Shown here piece after piece: positions 35,716-43,364 of a stretch of DNA of 43,364 nt. The position numbers and the translations under genes are program-made. The notes beneath the pieces are model-generated. The model ran no database searches, was not told where the DNA came from, and saw only the letters and a program-made list of their open reading frames with translations. Position 1 is the first letter of the stretch. The number at the start of each line of letters is the position of its first letter. The stretch is taken from assembly GCA_900316685.1 (NCBI GenBank), contig ONDS01000009.1:184207-227570 (forward strand), given 5' to 3'. Source of the stretch: an uncultured Prevotellaceae bacterium. Its GTDB lineage: Bacteria; Bacteroidota; Bacteroidia; Bacteroidales; Bacteroidaceae.

Positions 35716-36753
35716 CTATAAATGTCTAACCAAATCGTTTGCTTTCTGATATTCCTGTGGATTACCTATGTCTATCCAGGTGCCATTAAGCGGATAACGA
35801 ATGACATGTTTTCCACCTGCTATAAGTTTTTCCACCAAATCAGTTGCATTAAAAAACTCTCCTTCCGGAATCTCTTCAAGCGCTCGGCGTTTAATCAGAT
35901 ATATACCTGCATTAGCATAATAATTATACTTGGGTTTCTCTAATAGACCATTAATATTACGTCCGTCGAGGTCGAGGATACCATAAGGAATACTTACATT
36001 ATATGGAACTGCCGCAACTGACATCTCTGCGTCATGTTGCTTGAAATGCATGTAAAAGTCTTCGTAATCGATATTGGTGAAAAGGTCGCTGTTCATTACC
36101 AATATTGTGTCATTATAAAATTTCGTCACAAAATTGATACTGCCAATAGTTCCAAGATATTGCGGTTCGCAAACAGTTTGTATTATAACTCCGTTTCTGG
36201 GCTCTTTATAGTGTTCTTCTATCTGCTCCTTTAGATAGTTTACAGTAACATTGATATGCTGAATACCGTATGATATCAATCTATCAACATTATGATCTAT
36301 GATGGCCTTGTCTCCTACGAGCAATAATGGCTTAGGGGTCTTTTCTGTTAATGGGCGCAAACGTTCTCCTTTGCCTCCAGCCATCAGAACGGCATCTATT
36401 GGAAGGCGGGTCTTGTACCGGTCTAAATCAATAATATCAACAATATGATGGTCTTCATCCAGGACTGGAATCAATTTCATCTTCAATTCTTTCTGACGTT
36501 TGATTTCATTCACATCAGTAATATTATCAGCAGTCATAAAGTTGAAATTACGGTGCATGACCTTTTCAGCCTTGTCGTTAACTGATGCGCCGGCAATCAA
36601 TGCTCGACGAGAATCACCATCGGTCAGTGTACCCACCATGCGCAAGTCATCATCAACAACAAAGAGAACTAATGGTCCAGAACCTATATCATTGATTTGA
36701 GACAGGGCTTCAAGAAGCGTCTTCTCCTTAGATAAAAGATGGATATCATTCAT
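35716..36753 (-). CDS. CBS-domain sugar nucleotidyltransferase (PtmE-like, glucosamine-1-phosphate guanylyltransferase type)
   Basis: A 345-residue fusion of two CBS domains (about residues 1-115: LFVVDDDLRMVGTLTDGD and the second repeat with IPVLDEDHHIVDIIDLD) and a nucleotidyltransferase (about 118-345: IDAVLMAGGKGERL, TPKPLLLVGDKAIIDHN, VMNSDLFTN, GTWIDIGNPQEYQ). This order is that of Campylobacter PtmE, which makes GDP-glucosamine-type donors for legionaminic acid. The CBS pair may sense a nucleotide. Its start overlaps the stop of the preceding acetyltransferase gene by 4 bp. The preferred sugar (GlcN-1-P or other) is not proven here. Confidence 0.82.
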   Translation of the reverse strand: MNDIHLLSKEKTLLEALSQINDIGSGPLVLFVVDDDLRMVGTLTDGDSRRALIAGASVNDKAEKVMHRNFNFMTADNITDVNEIKRQKELKMKLIPVLDEDHHIVDIIDLDRYKTRLPIDAVLMAGGKGERLRPLTEKTPKPLLLVGDKAIIDHNVDRLISYGIQHINVTVNYLKEQIEEHYKEPRNGVIIQTVCEPQYLGTIGSINFVTKFYNDTILVMNSDLFTNIDYEDFYMHFKQHDAEMSVAAVPYNVSIPYGILDLDGRNINGLLEKPKYNYYANAGIYLIKRRALEEIPEGEFFNATDLVEKLIAGGKHVIRYPLNGTWIDIGNPQEYQKANDLVRHL

Positions 36754-37403
36754 TTCTTTTTCGTTTTGATGATTAAATTCGGAGATTCCCCAAACACAAT
36801 GCTGTCATCAGGAATATCCTGATTCTTAACAATAGCTCCAGCTCCTAAATCGACATTATTTCCAATATGGGAACTACCTAAAATACTTGAATTTGAAAAC
36901 ATTCGGACATTCTCGCCTATTACAGGATAGAATAGGTTTCCTGTACGATCACGTGTGCCTCCAACCGTACAGCCTTGATAAAAGAAGAAACCGTTTCCAT
37001 ATTTTGCTCTTCCCATTACACTGCCCAAAGGGTGCTCGGCTCCGAAACATTCTGGCAGATCTATGGCATAGAACAAATCTACTGCATGAAAGATTTTATT
37101 AAGATAGTAAAGTTTATCTGTAATTTCACCTGCATTACTCTTATATAGCTTATGAGACAGATAATAGAGGAAAATCATATATTGAACCGAATGATAAGGA
37201 TTGAACCTACATGTTCTACCCTCCTCAGTTTCAACCAGAAAATACTTGTTGTCAGAGTGAGAGAAGTTTATTTCACATGCTTCCAATGCATTATCGAGGT
37301 GTCCCTTGAGTAACATCTCTTCTTCTGAAGAAATAAGGAAATGGCCTTTCAACTGCAGTAATAACTGAGCGAATATGTCTTTCTTCGGGATGGTAAATAT
37401 CAT
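36750..37403 (-). CDS. Hexapeptide-repeat acetyltransferase, serine acetyltransferase-like
   Basis: A 217-residue protein: a helical N-terminal half (to about 110) and a left-handed beta-helix from about 125 with GSVMGRAKYGNGFFFYQG, VIGENVRMFSNSSILG and NVDLGAGAIVKN, the isoleucine-patch/hexapeptide pattern. The architecture is that of serine acetyltransferase (CysE), but the setting, translationally coupled to CMP-sugar synthetase and a PtmE-like gene by 4-bp overlaps on both sides, suggests a sugar or amino group acceptor for the nonulosonate. The exact acceptor is unknown. Confidence 0.72.
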   Translation of the reverse strand: MIFTIPKKDIFAQLLLQLKGHFLISSEEEMLLKGHLDNALEACEINFSHSDNKYFLVETEEGRTCRFNPYHSVQYMIFLYYLSHKLYKSNAGEITDKLYYLNKIFHAVDLFYAIDLPECFGAEHPLGSVMGRAKYGNGFFFYQGCTVGGTRDRTGNLFYPVIGENVRMFSNSSILGSSHIGNNVDLGAGAIVKNQDIPDDSIVFGESPNLIIKTKKK

Positions 37404-38173
37404 TTTTTCCAGCTTACCGCTTTTTTATAAATTTCCTTAAATGCTTCTTTTTTATCAAAAAGATAATTTGCTATCACCTGCATCAGTTCGTAGTCTTCTT
37501 CTGAGTCTATATCAAGGATTCCTGTATCAGCCATTACTACAGCATCACAATTAGAATTAAAGAATGTGGATTGTTCCTTGTTTCTGAGAGCATCAGGTGA
37601 ATAAGCATAGATAGAAGCATTCATGTCATAGAATACTGGAGCCTCTTGACGGGTAGTGAAATTAGAAGGAATTGCTTTGCAGAAAAAGCCTTTCTCTTCT
37701 TTTACCATGTTGAAATATGGATTTCTACGTGAAGGTGCTACACTGTAAACCACATCTACATCGTTGCGTAGTTTCTTTTTGTCAATGGCATTCTTCACAT
37801 CCTGCACGGTACGCAGTGGCGAAGTAATATCCAAATCAACTACCATATCATACTTGCAACCAAACACCTCTTCTGCCTTATTAAGACTATCCAAGATAAC
37901 TGCCACCTTGGGTACTTTGTCACCTGCCAGACACTCTTCACGGTGAATAATAGTCACAGGTACTTCATCTACTCTGCGAACCAAGCCTTTCAAGGGATCG
38001 CTGTCGGTATTCAACACCACCTTGATGTCATCACCCTGTCCATACTTCTCCATATACAGGGCAATATTGGCCATAGAATACCACACTAAGGGTACATCAA
38101 GGAAGTCCCGAGCATTCTTGCCTTTCACTCCTTTAGAACCAGCTCGACCACATAATGTAAACAGAATATTCAT
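37400..38173 (-). CDS. CMP-nonulosonate synthetase (NeuA/LegF-like)
   Basis: A 257-residue cytidylyltransferase that activates a nonulosonic acid with CTP. CGRAGSKGVKGKNARDF (residues 8-24) is the diagnostic nucleotide-binding loop; DLDITSPLRTVQDV and the later DTGILDIDSEEDYELMQ are also conserved in this family. It could act on Neu5Ac, legionaminic or pseudaminic acid-type substrates, and the sequence alone does not settle which. It starts 1 bp after the preceding oxidoreductase gene ends. Confidence 0.87.
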   Translation of the reverse strand: MNILFTLCGRAGSKGVKGKNARDFLDVPLVWYSMANIALYMEKYGQGDDIKVVLNTDSDPLKGLVRRVDEVPVTIIHREECLAGDKVPKVAVILDSLNKAEEVFGCKYDMVVDLDITSPLRTVQDVKNAIDKKKLRNDVDVVYSVAPSRRNPYFNMVKEEKGFFCKAIPSNFTTRQEAPVFYDMNASIYAYSPDALRNKEQSTFFNSNCDAVVMADTGILDIDSEEDYELMQVIANYLFDKKEAFKEIYKKAVSWKK

Positions 38174-38174
38174 A

Positions 38175-39125
38175 TCAGAATTCTCCTTTTGCTATTTTCA
38201 GCACTTGGTAAGCACGTTCCGGAGTGCTGTCGTTTATTGTTTTGTAATTTATTATCTCAAAGAAATGGGCTATCTCTGCTAGCTGATAGGCATTTCGCTC
38301 ACTTTCCAACTTGATAACCTTACCCGCTTTCGAGTAGTTAACCGTTCCGGCAATCAAATCACAACGAATCGTGTCTTCTGCCGTGAAGAGTTCAAGTGTG
38401 CGTTGAGTTTGACGACCAAAGTAATCCAGATGCAGTTCAAAAGTGGTTTTCTCGTTTCTGCCTATGTAAATAGCCAAATCATCACTATCTATCTCCAGAT
38501 TTGAGACCTTTTTTATCAACTGATGACATTCTGTAGGCATACCAAAGAGCCAAGTCAGGTAATCCCATTCGTGAATGAGATCAATACTTACGCCTCCACC
38601 CATATCTTTGTGTGCGCTATAAGTCTGTCGATAGTCTTGACCGGGCCTCCATTCTGGCAGATAACTGGAAGACATTGCTCTAACACATATCACATCGTTA
38701 GGATTCACATGCTGCCTCACATATTGGATTACAGCATTGTAGTGCAACGGACAAGCTACGTATGAAGGTATATCTTTGATGCTCTCGAATATATTCTCAT
38801 CTACTGCAGTGCTGTCAAATACCGGTTTTTCTATGAAGAAAGACTTGGTATGGTCAGCAAACTTGTCAACTGTCTCATAGTGCATAGATGTAGGATTGGT
38901 TACGAACACAATATCATACATTCTCTCTGATGGAAGAACCTCACTATACAGATAAGTATTGTTTACCAAAGGCTGCAACTCTTCCGCCAACGGTCTTACT
39001 AATGAACTGCGGTATAAATCCATCGTACAACCATCACCCTGTGATGCCAAGTATGTATGCACATTCTTCAGGTGACGTGTGGCAATGGAGCCCAGCCCTA
39101 CAAATGCGATCTTATAACGCTTCAT
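38175..39125 (-). CDS. Gfo/Idh/MocA-family oxidoreductase (typical catalytic residues)
   Basis: A 316-residue NAD(P)-dependent sugar oxidoreductase. The N-terminal Rossmann fold starts KIAFVGLGSIATRH; the catalytic EKP motif is present (FFIEKPVF, K100), and GGGVSIDLIHEWDYL (177-190) supplies the Asp and His expected near the active site. Around residue 155 it has YLPEWRPGQDYR, a segment shared with the next gene upstream (YLPDWHPWESYN), so the two are paralogues. Role in the nonulosonate pathway is inferred from position; the substrate is unknown. It overlaps the upstream paralogue's stop by one base (TAATG). Confidence 0.82.
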   Translation of the reverse strand: MKRYKIAFVGLGSIATRHLKNVHTYLASQGDGCTMDLYRSSLVRPLAEELQPLVNNTYLYSEVLPSERMYDIVFVTNPTSMHYETVDKFADHTKSFFIEKPVFDSTAVDENIFESIKDIPSYVACPLHYNAVIQYVRQHVNPNDVICVRAMSSSYLPEWRPGQDYRQTYSAHKDMGGGVSIDLIHEWDYLTWLFGMPTECHQLIKKVSNLEIDSDDLAIYIGRNEKTTFELHLDYFGRQTQRTLELFTAEDTIRCDLIAGTVNYSKAGKVIKLESERNAYQLAEIAHFFEIINYKTINDSTPERAYQVLKIAKGEF

Positions 39126-40102
39126 TATGCCTCAATCTTGTCAATGACCTTTAACAACTCATAGTCTTTTTCAAAAGTCCAAGCAGGTACTGCTTTGGGG
39201 TCTCCAATCTGAGCTAGGAAAGCGTTCAATTCCTCACGGTAAGGATTCTCCGTTATAAAAGCAGCATATCCCTCTACGTGTTCAGAAGCATTCTCAAATT
39301 GTATGATCTTCATTTCCTTTTTCTCAATGTCATATTCCTGCAAGGAGTCTGCTGTTCCGTTCCAAGACATTTGAAAGGTTTCTCCATATACCTCAATATG
39401 GCGGATAGACTTCCGCGTTACCACATCAGCAGCTAAAACGCCTTTGTTACCGTTCTCGTGTTCAATGGTAATAAGGTAATTATCATTGTAATTTATATTG
39501 AGCTGCGTATTCTTGCTCTTTACCGCACTAACATTCTTAATAGGTCCAAAAGCCGTAACGATCCAAGGCAAGTCGATAGCCATTATCTCACGACAACCAT
39601 TAGTACGAGGATTTCCAATGAAATAATTATTGTAACTCTCCCATGGATGCCAGTCAGGCAAGTACTGCCCTATGTGATAAATATAGTTTAGCGGACATTT
39701 AGCATTATTGGCTTTATCTATAATAGCCTGTGTTTCTTTGCGATACAGGAACGTAGAAGACAGAAACAAAACTTTCCCTTTCTCCTTGGCCAAAGTTATA
39801 TTTTCTGCATAACCATCTGCTACCAGATTAATCTCCGTGAATACATGAAGATTATTCTGCAGACATTCCTTAATAATGGCTGCATGGGAGAGAGGAGAGG
39901 TACTGATAATTGCAGCATCAGGTTGTTCAGCAGCCATAGCTTCTGCAATACAGGCATAGCATTTAAGACCAAACATTTCTTTTACTTCCGCACAACGGCT
40001 CTCCTGACTATCTATACCAAAGAGCTGTATGTCCTTCTGCTCACTCAACAAGCGAATTCTACGTTTGCCCATTGAACCAAGACCTATCACTATTATCTTC
40101 AT
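39125..40102 (-). CDS. Gfo/Idh/MocA-family protein lacking the catalytic lysine
   Basis: A 325-residue relative of the next gene downstream. The Rossmann start KIIVIGLGSMGKRR is intact, but where the family has EKP this one reads VFTEINLVADGY (EIN at residues 90-92), so the usual catalytic Lys is an Ile. The later CREIMAIDLPWIV lacks the His seen at the matching spot of its partner. It may bind NAD(P) without acting as a standard dehydrogenase, work with the partner as a heteromer, or catalyse something else. It starts in a 4-bp overlap with neuC. Such EINLV-type members appear, from memory, in other nonulosonate loci; this needs a search. Confidence 0.78.
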   Translation of the reverse strand: MKIIVIGLGSMGKRRIRLLSEQKDIQLFGIDSQESRCAEVKEMFGLKCYACIAEAMAAEQPDAAIISTSPLSHAAIIKECLQNNLHVFTEINLVADGYAENITLAKEKGKVLFLSSTFLYRKETQAIIDKANNAKCPLNYIYHIGQYLPDWHPWESYNNYFIGNPRTNGCREIMAIDLPWIVTAFGPIKNVSAVKSKNTQLNINYNDNYLITIEHENGNKGVLAADVVTRKSIRHIEVYGETFQMSWNGTADSLQEYDIEKKEMKIIQFENASEHVEGYAAFITENPYREELNAFLAQIGDPKAVPAWTFEKDYELLKVIDKIEA

Positions 40103-41250
40103 AAATCGTAAAAATGTTTCTGAACTATATTATCTAACGGATAGGTTTTGATGACATTTAAGATGGATTCGCAAGTACCCTCCTTATAATAGGGGTTGTC
40201 TATAGCCTTGTTGCCATAAGAAACGACCTCCTTCAAACCTTCTTTAATCTCTTCTGTGGAATAACCGCAATGAATCACGCTTTTCGCTGCAATGCGACCT
40301 TTCTGACGATCACCAATATCCAATGTAGGAATACCAAAACTGGGTACCTCAATAATACCGCTGGAAGAGTTACCTATTACGGCAGTCATATACTTCAATG
40401 CAGAAAAATAACGTCTCTGACCAAGTGACGGAATAAACATACATCTTTCCTGATTCCTATCAATATACTCCTGGATACGCTTGATGATAATCTGCGAATT
40501 GGTATCTGAATTGGAATAGGTAAAAATGACATGATAATCCTTATAAGCATCCATAGCATCCAACAGGTTCAATACCTGTGTCTCAGATGACATATTGCAG
40601 AGTGTAACAGGATGGTAGGTGCAAAGGAAACATCTGTCCGTCATCTGGAAGTTCAGGCTTTGTTCTATCTCCTCTTTGCTCATAAAGTCATTCTTCAACA
40701 CATTCTCCACACCCAAAGCACCTACATTGAACACTCGCTCAGGCTGTTCACCCAGCTGGATTACTCGCTTGCGATAAGCCTCAGTAGATGTAAAATGAAG
40801 ATGACTCATCTTGGTTATGGCATGACGGATGGCATCATCAAAGGCTCCTTCTGTAATTTCTCCTCCATGCAGATGAGCAATGGGTATCTTGTATATCAGA
40901 GCTGTGGATGCTACAGCCAGCATCTCATAGCGGTCACCAAGTATCAGCAACAAGTCTGGCTGCAATGCATCAAAAGCATCTGCAAAGCCGGCAACTCCTC
41001 TGCTGATCGACTTGGCTGTGGTGTTGGCATTATCTATCGCATCGTCATCAGCCATATACACCTTATAGTCTATAATAAATCTATCGCTCTCAATCTCTTT
41101 ATAAGTCTCTCCTTGACATTTTGAAAGATGTTGATTTGTTGCAATTACTTGTAATTCAAGTTCTGGGCATTCTTTGATGGCCGACATCAACCTTTTCAAA
41201 ATGCCATATTCTGCACGACTACCGGTAACTACACAAATTTTTCTTTTCAT
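40099..41250 (-). CDS. neuC: UDP-N-acetylglucosamine 2-epimerase, hydrolysing type (NeuC/LegG-like)
   Basis: Forms ManNAc-type sugars with release of the nucleotide, feeding the synthase NeuB. From the ATG at 41250 (MKRKICVVTGSRAEYG) it is 383 residues; the TTG at 41271 is in frame but adds no family sequence. ILGDRYEML, HLHGGEITEGAFDDAIRHAITKMS and the C-terminal IGNSSSGIIEVPSFG are GT-B epimerase signatures of the hydrolysing class. LegG acts on UDP-bacillosamine-type or GDP-linked substrates while NeuC acts on UDP-GlcNAc; with no dehydratase or aminotransferase in the locus the donor is open. Confidence 0.9.
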   Translation of the reverse strand: MKRKICVVTGSRAEYGILKRLMSAIKECPELELQVIATNQHLSKCQGETYKEIESDRFIIDYKVYMADDDAIDNANTTAKSISRGVAGFADAFDALQPDLLLILGDRYEMLAVASTALIYKIPIAHLHGGEITEGAFDDAIRHAITKMSHLHFTSTEAYRKRVIQLGEQPERVFNVGALGVENVLKNDFMSKEEIEQSLNFQMTDRCFLCTYHPVTLCNMSSETQVLNLLDAMDAYKDYHVIFTYSNSDTNSQIIIKRIQEYIDRNQERCMFIPSLGQRRYFSALKYMTAVIGNSSSGIIEVPSFGIPTLDIGDRQKGRIAAKSVIHCGYSTEEIKEGLKEVVSYGNKAIDNPYYKEGTCESILNVIKTYPLDNIVQKHFYDL

Positions 41251-41280
41251 CGCGAACACGAATAAAACCAATTGAACGTA

Positions 41281-42366
41281 TTATAGTTCGATTAATTCAT
41301 CCTCAGCAAAATTGCGAATGGCCTTATTTCCTATGATCTTCTCCCACTGCATTGGCGAGATTCCTGTTCCGGGGCGCTTCACAGTCAGATTCTCTTCCGA
41401 AAAGATTTCACCGGCTTTGATATCGCAAGCGGCCACGATGCTCTTGCGGGCAATCGTAATATTCTTGCGCTCACTTTCACTTACATGTTTAGTTCCATCA
41501 CCACCTATAGCCTTTTCAATATTGCGGATAGCCCTTACCATAGCCTTCAATTCATCTGGTTCCAGACTGGCTTTGTGGTCAGGGCCTTCCATATTCCTAT
41601 CAAGTGTAAAATGTTTCTCAATCACAGTTGCTCCTAATGCGACGGCGGCTATCGGAACTTCAATTCCCTTAGTATGATCAGAATAACCTACCTTCACACC
41701 AAATTCTTTTCGAAGTGCATCCATCGCTTTGAGGTTCACATCCTCGAAGGGTGTAGGATATTCAGTATTACAATGAAGCAGTATCAGGTTCTCCTTGGAA
41801 AGACCATTCTTATACAGTGCTTCAACAGCCGCACGAACATCCTGCATATCACACATTCCTGTGCTCAATATGGTTTTCTCGTTATATGTGGCAACTCGTT
41901 TCAAAAAAGGATAATTGGTTACTTCTCCTGAAGGGATCTTCCATAAACCTAAGTTTAAAGAATTCAGGTAATCAATACTATCAAAGTCAAAAGCAGTGGA
42001 GAAGAACTCGATGTCCTTCTCTTTGCAATAGGCTATCAGTTCTTCGTGGTCTTTAGGGGACAGTTCCAGCTTCTTTAACATCTGGTACTGGCTGTCGCCT
42101 CCTTTACCTATGTTCTTCTGCTGGTACTCTGCTTGTTTAGCTGCTTTAGTAACGAGTTTTGAAGCCTTGAAAGTCTGGAACTTGATGTAGTCTACACCAG
42201 CGTCTACCGCCTTGTCAACCAGCTGCTTTGCCAATTCTATGGAGCCGTTGTGGTTTACCCCTGCTTCCGCTATGATGATAGTATGATTGAATTTCATTCG
42301 ACCTTTCTCACGCTCGGCATAAGGAATGTATTCCTTATGCTCTCGCTTAATCGAAACGTTGCTCAT
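41281..42366 (-). CDS. neuB: Nonulosonic acid synthase (NeuB/LegI-like)
   Basis: Condenses a 2-acetamido-mannose-type sugar with phosphoenolpyruvate into a nine-carbon nonulosonic acid. The TIM barrel shows AEAGVNHNG (34-41), KFQTF (62-66), SDHT (229-232), EKHFTLDR (250-257) and the PEP-binding GPDHK (261-265); the C-terminal SAF-type antifreeze-like domain (300-361) includes RPGTGISPM. Two starts are possible: 42366, which overlaps the neuD-like stop as ATGA and adds 23 residues, or the ATG at 42297 (MKFNHT), where most relatives begin. It may make Neu5Ac or a legionaminic-like acid. Confidence 0.93.
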   Translation of the reverse strand: MSNVSIKREHKEYIPYAEREKGRMKFNHTIIIAEAGVNHNGSIELAKQLVDKAVDAGVDYIKFQTFKASKLVTKAAKQAEYQQKNIGKGGDSQYQMLKKLELSPKDHEELIAYCKEKDIEFFSTAFDFDSIDYLNSLNLGLWKIPSGEVTNYPFLKRVATYNEKTILSTGMCDMQDVRAAVEALYKNGLSKENLILLHCNTEYPTPFEDVNLKAMDALRKEFGVKVGYSDHTKGIEVPIAAVALGATVIEKHFTLDRNMEGPDHKASLEPDELKAMVRAIRNIEKAIGGDGTKHVSESERKNITIARKSIVAACDIKAGEIFSEENLTVKRPGTGISPMQWEKIIGNKAIRNFAEDELIEL

Positions 42367-43001
42367 TTTGCTTTGATTTTCAGTATGGCAGGATTGCCGG
42401 AATAGATGCCTTTTATGTTGATGGACTTTCTTACTAAGGAACCCGCACCAACGATAATATCATCTCCAATCGTGATGCCATTGGCCAATACAGACTGGCT
42501 ACCGATAAAACAGTTGGCACCTACCTTGCAATCGCCATTGATCATTGTACCAGTTGAAATATGGCATTGATCGCCTATTATTGCATCGTGTTCCACGTTG
42601 GTAAAGGAATTAAGGATAACATTGTTACCAATTTTTGCTCCTGCATTCACAAAGGCATGGTGCATAACTACCGTCCCTTCGCCAATCGTGGCATATTTAG
42701 ATACATAGGCTGTACTGGCAATGATGGTTGCCAGTTTACCACCAGCCTCTTTCACTCTTTTATAAAGTTTTATACGAGTTGCTGGATTCTTAATAAATCC
42801 TACGGTAATAACAAATTCCGCCTTGTCAACGTAAAAGGGAATGTCGTCGTCAGTACCTATAACTTTGGTGGAGAGAATTTCCTTGCCAATGTCCTCGGGA
42901 ATGTCCAGCACACCAAGTATGTCGTATCCAGCACTCTCCGCAACCTCAAGTACGGATTTACAATGGCCACCACCGCCGATAAGAATTAATGGTTTCTTCA
43001 T
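42363..43001 (-). CDS. NeuD/PglD-like acetyltransferase
   Basis: A 212-residue sialic-acid-type O- or N-acetyltransferase. From the ATG at 43001 (KKPLILIGGGGHCKSVLEV) it has the Gly-rich N-terminal domain of the PglD/NeuD family and a C-terminal left-handed beta-helix (VVMHHAFVNAGAKIGNNVIL, with the active-site His pair). The TTG at 43043 is in frame but lies before the -7 box. First gene of the polysaccharide operon; it overlaps neuB by 4 bp. In sialic acid loci NeuD acetylates the sugar; PglD N-acetylates 4-amino sugars. Which of these occurs here is not shown. Confidence 0.83.
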   Translation of the reverse strand: MKKPLILIGGGGHCKSVLEVAESAGYDILGVLDIPEDIGKEILSTKVIGTDDDIPFYVDKAEFVITVGFIKNPATRIKLYKRVKEAGGKLATIIASTAYVSKYATIGEGTVVMHHAFVNAGAKIGNNVILNSFTNVEHDAIIGDQCHISTGTMINGDCKVGANCFIGSQSVLANGITIGDDIIVGAGSLVRKSINIKGIYSGNPAILKIKAK

Positions 43002-43016
43002 TGTTTGATTATAAAA

Positions 43017-43024
43017 CAAAGATA
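43017..43024 (-). promoter_or_regulatory. Candidate -7 box of the polysaccharide operon
   Basis: Minus-strand TATCTTTG fits TAnnTTTG, 16 bp before the ATG at 43001, with a TTTG at 43041-43044 that is only 16 bp upstream (the usual spacing is about 20). It would start transcription near 43010, leaving a leader of about 9 nt. No inverted repeats of an invertible promoter are seen around it. Confidence 0.45.
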
Positions 43025-43053
43025 GAAGAGTTTCTAAGGTCAAATAATCGACC

Positions 43054-43364
43054 TTATATCTCTATCTCAACCTGTGGCTGTATAAGATTCTCAATTTCAG
43101 TAAGAAGGTTGCACTCTACCATATCGGTATCTAACGACACGATTAGAGAGTAGTGCAGAGGCTTGTTGTAGCACCCTAGCTTCTTACGGTTTTTCCACCA
43201 GCCAGCAACGGGATAGACCGCAATTTTGTTGCATGTGGCCAGTTCTGCAGCTGTTGTCTCTATAGAGTCCTTATGGATGGAACCTCGTACACGCCTTTTG
43301 ATGCCAATACCCCACCGTGACGTTCTGTTGTCAACCACATTTGCATTGTCCTCCTCAGACTCTT
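43054..43364 (-). CDS. C-terminal part of an incompletely seen protein, possibly an S8 (subtilisin-like) peptidase
   Basis: The frame is open to the right edge, so only the last about 103 residues are visible. They read from ESEEDNAN through DNRTSRWGIGIKRR, HKDSIETTAAELATCN, IAVYPVAGWWKNRK and YSLIVSLDT to QPQVEIEI. The pattern of AVYPVxGWWK with SLIVS resembles, from memory, the C-terminal region of S8-family peptidases with an N-terminal AAA partner in anti-phage or accessory loci. No catalytic residue lies in the visible part. It is upstream of the polysaccharide operon on the same strand, 53 bp from the neuD-like ATG, and probably ends its own unit. Confidence 0.5.
   Translation of the reverse strand, partial: ESEEDNANVVDNRTSRWGIGIKRRVRGSIHKDSIETTAAELATCNKIAVYPVAGWWKNRKKLGCYNKPLHYSLIVSLDTDMVECNLLTEIENLIQPQVEIEI

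Noticed and set aside
42990-43060. Invertible (phase-variable) capsule promoter
   Set aside because: No pair of inverted repeats flanks the -7 box and no recombinase gene is near.

Overview
The window looks like a chromosomal segment of a Bacteroidales bacterium, most likely Prevotella-like. The support is a SusC/SusD outer-membrane pair, a PF14905-type outer-membrane barrel with a Gly-rich tail, the short Bacteroidetes forms of MenE and MenC, an ORF6N-type gene remnant, and several promoter-like TAnnTTTG (-7) boxes of the Bacteroidetes sigma factor. No rRNA, tRNA, integrase, insertion sequence or CRISPR array was seen.

Left part (1-13.1 kb), household and transport genes: an outer-membrane beta-barrel protein (minus) and aroB (plus) diverge from a shared promoter region. 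aroB runs convergently into menE, overlapping it by 15 bp, and menC lies upstream of menE on the same strand. Divergent from menC is a SusC-SusD-radical SAM operon in which the last two genes are coupled by a TGATG overlap. It converges with a secreted papain-fold (C1) aminopeptidase.

Middle and right part (13.3-43.0 kb), a large minus-strand surface polysaccharide locus. Read in its own direction it starts at about 43.0 kb. It opens with a nonulosonic (sialic/legionaminic-like) acid cassette: neuD-like acetyltransferase, neuB, neuC, two Gfo/Idh/MocA oxidoreductases, a CMP-sugar synthetase, a hexapeptide acetyltransferase, a CBS-fused PtmE-like nucleotidyltransferase and a DUF115-like protein. 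Next come a Wzx flippase, a GtrB-like glycosyltransferase, an acyltransferase, a polytopic DUF6056-like protein and a GT2. Then follows a complete GDP-D-glycero-D-manno-heptose pathway (hddA, gmhA and an hddC-gmhB fusion), interrupted by a dead ORF6N gene. The last part holds glycosyltransferases, an EpsG-type polymerase, acyltransferases, the initiating phosphoglycosyl transferase and an ATP-grasp enzyme. Together these describe a Wzx/Wzy-type polysaccharide built on undecaprenyl phosphate; no Wza/Wzc export genes are present here.

The most notable points are: the nonulosonate cassette has no 4,6-dehydratase or aminotransferase but carries two related Gfo/Idh/MocA proteins, one lacking the usual catalytic lysine; a DUF115/GT42-like protein beside it is a candidate nonulosonate transferase; a 5' fragment of the C1 peptidase gene is duplicated about 1.8 kb away on the far side of a glycosyltransferase gene; and the heptose operon contains an ORF6N gene killed by a nonsense codon. 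The window ends inside the C-terminus of what may be a subtilisin-like peptidase.
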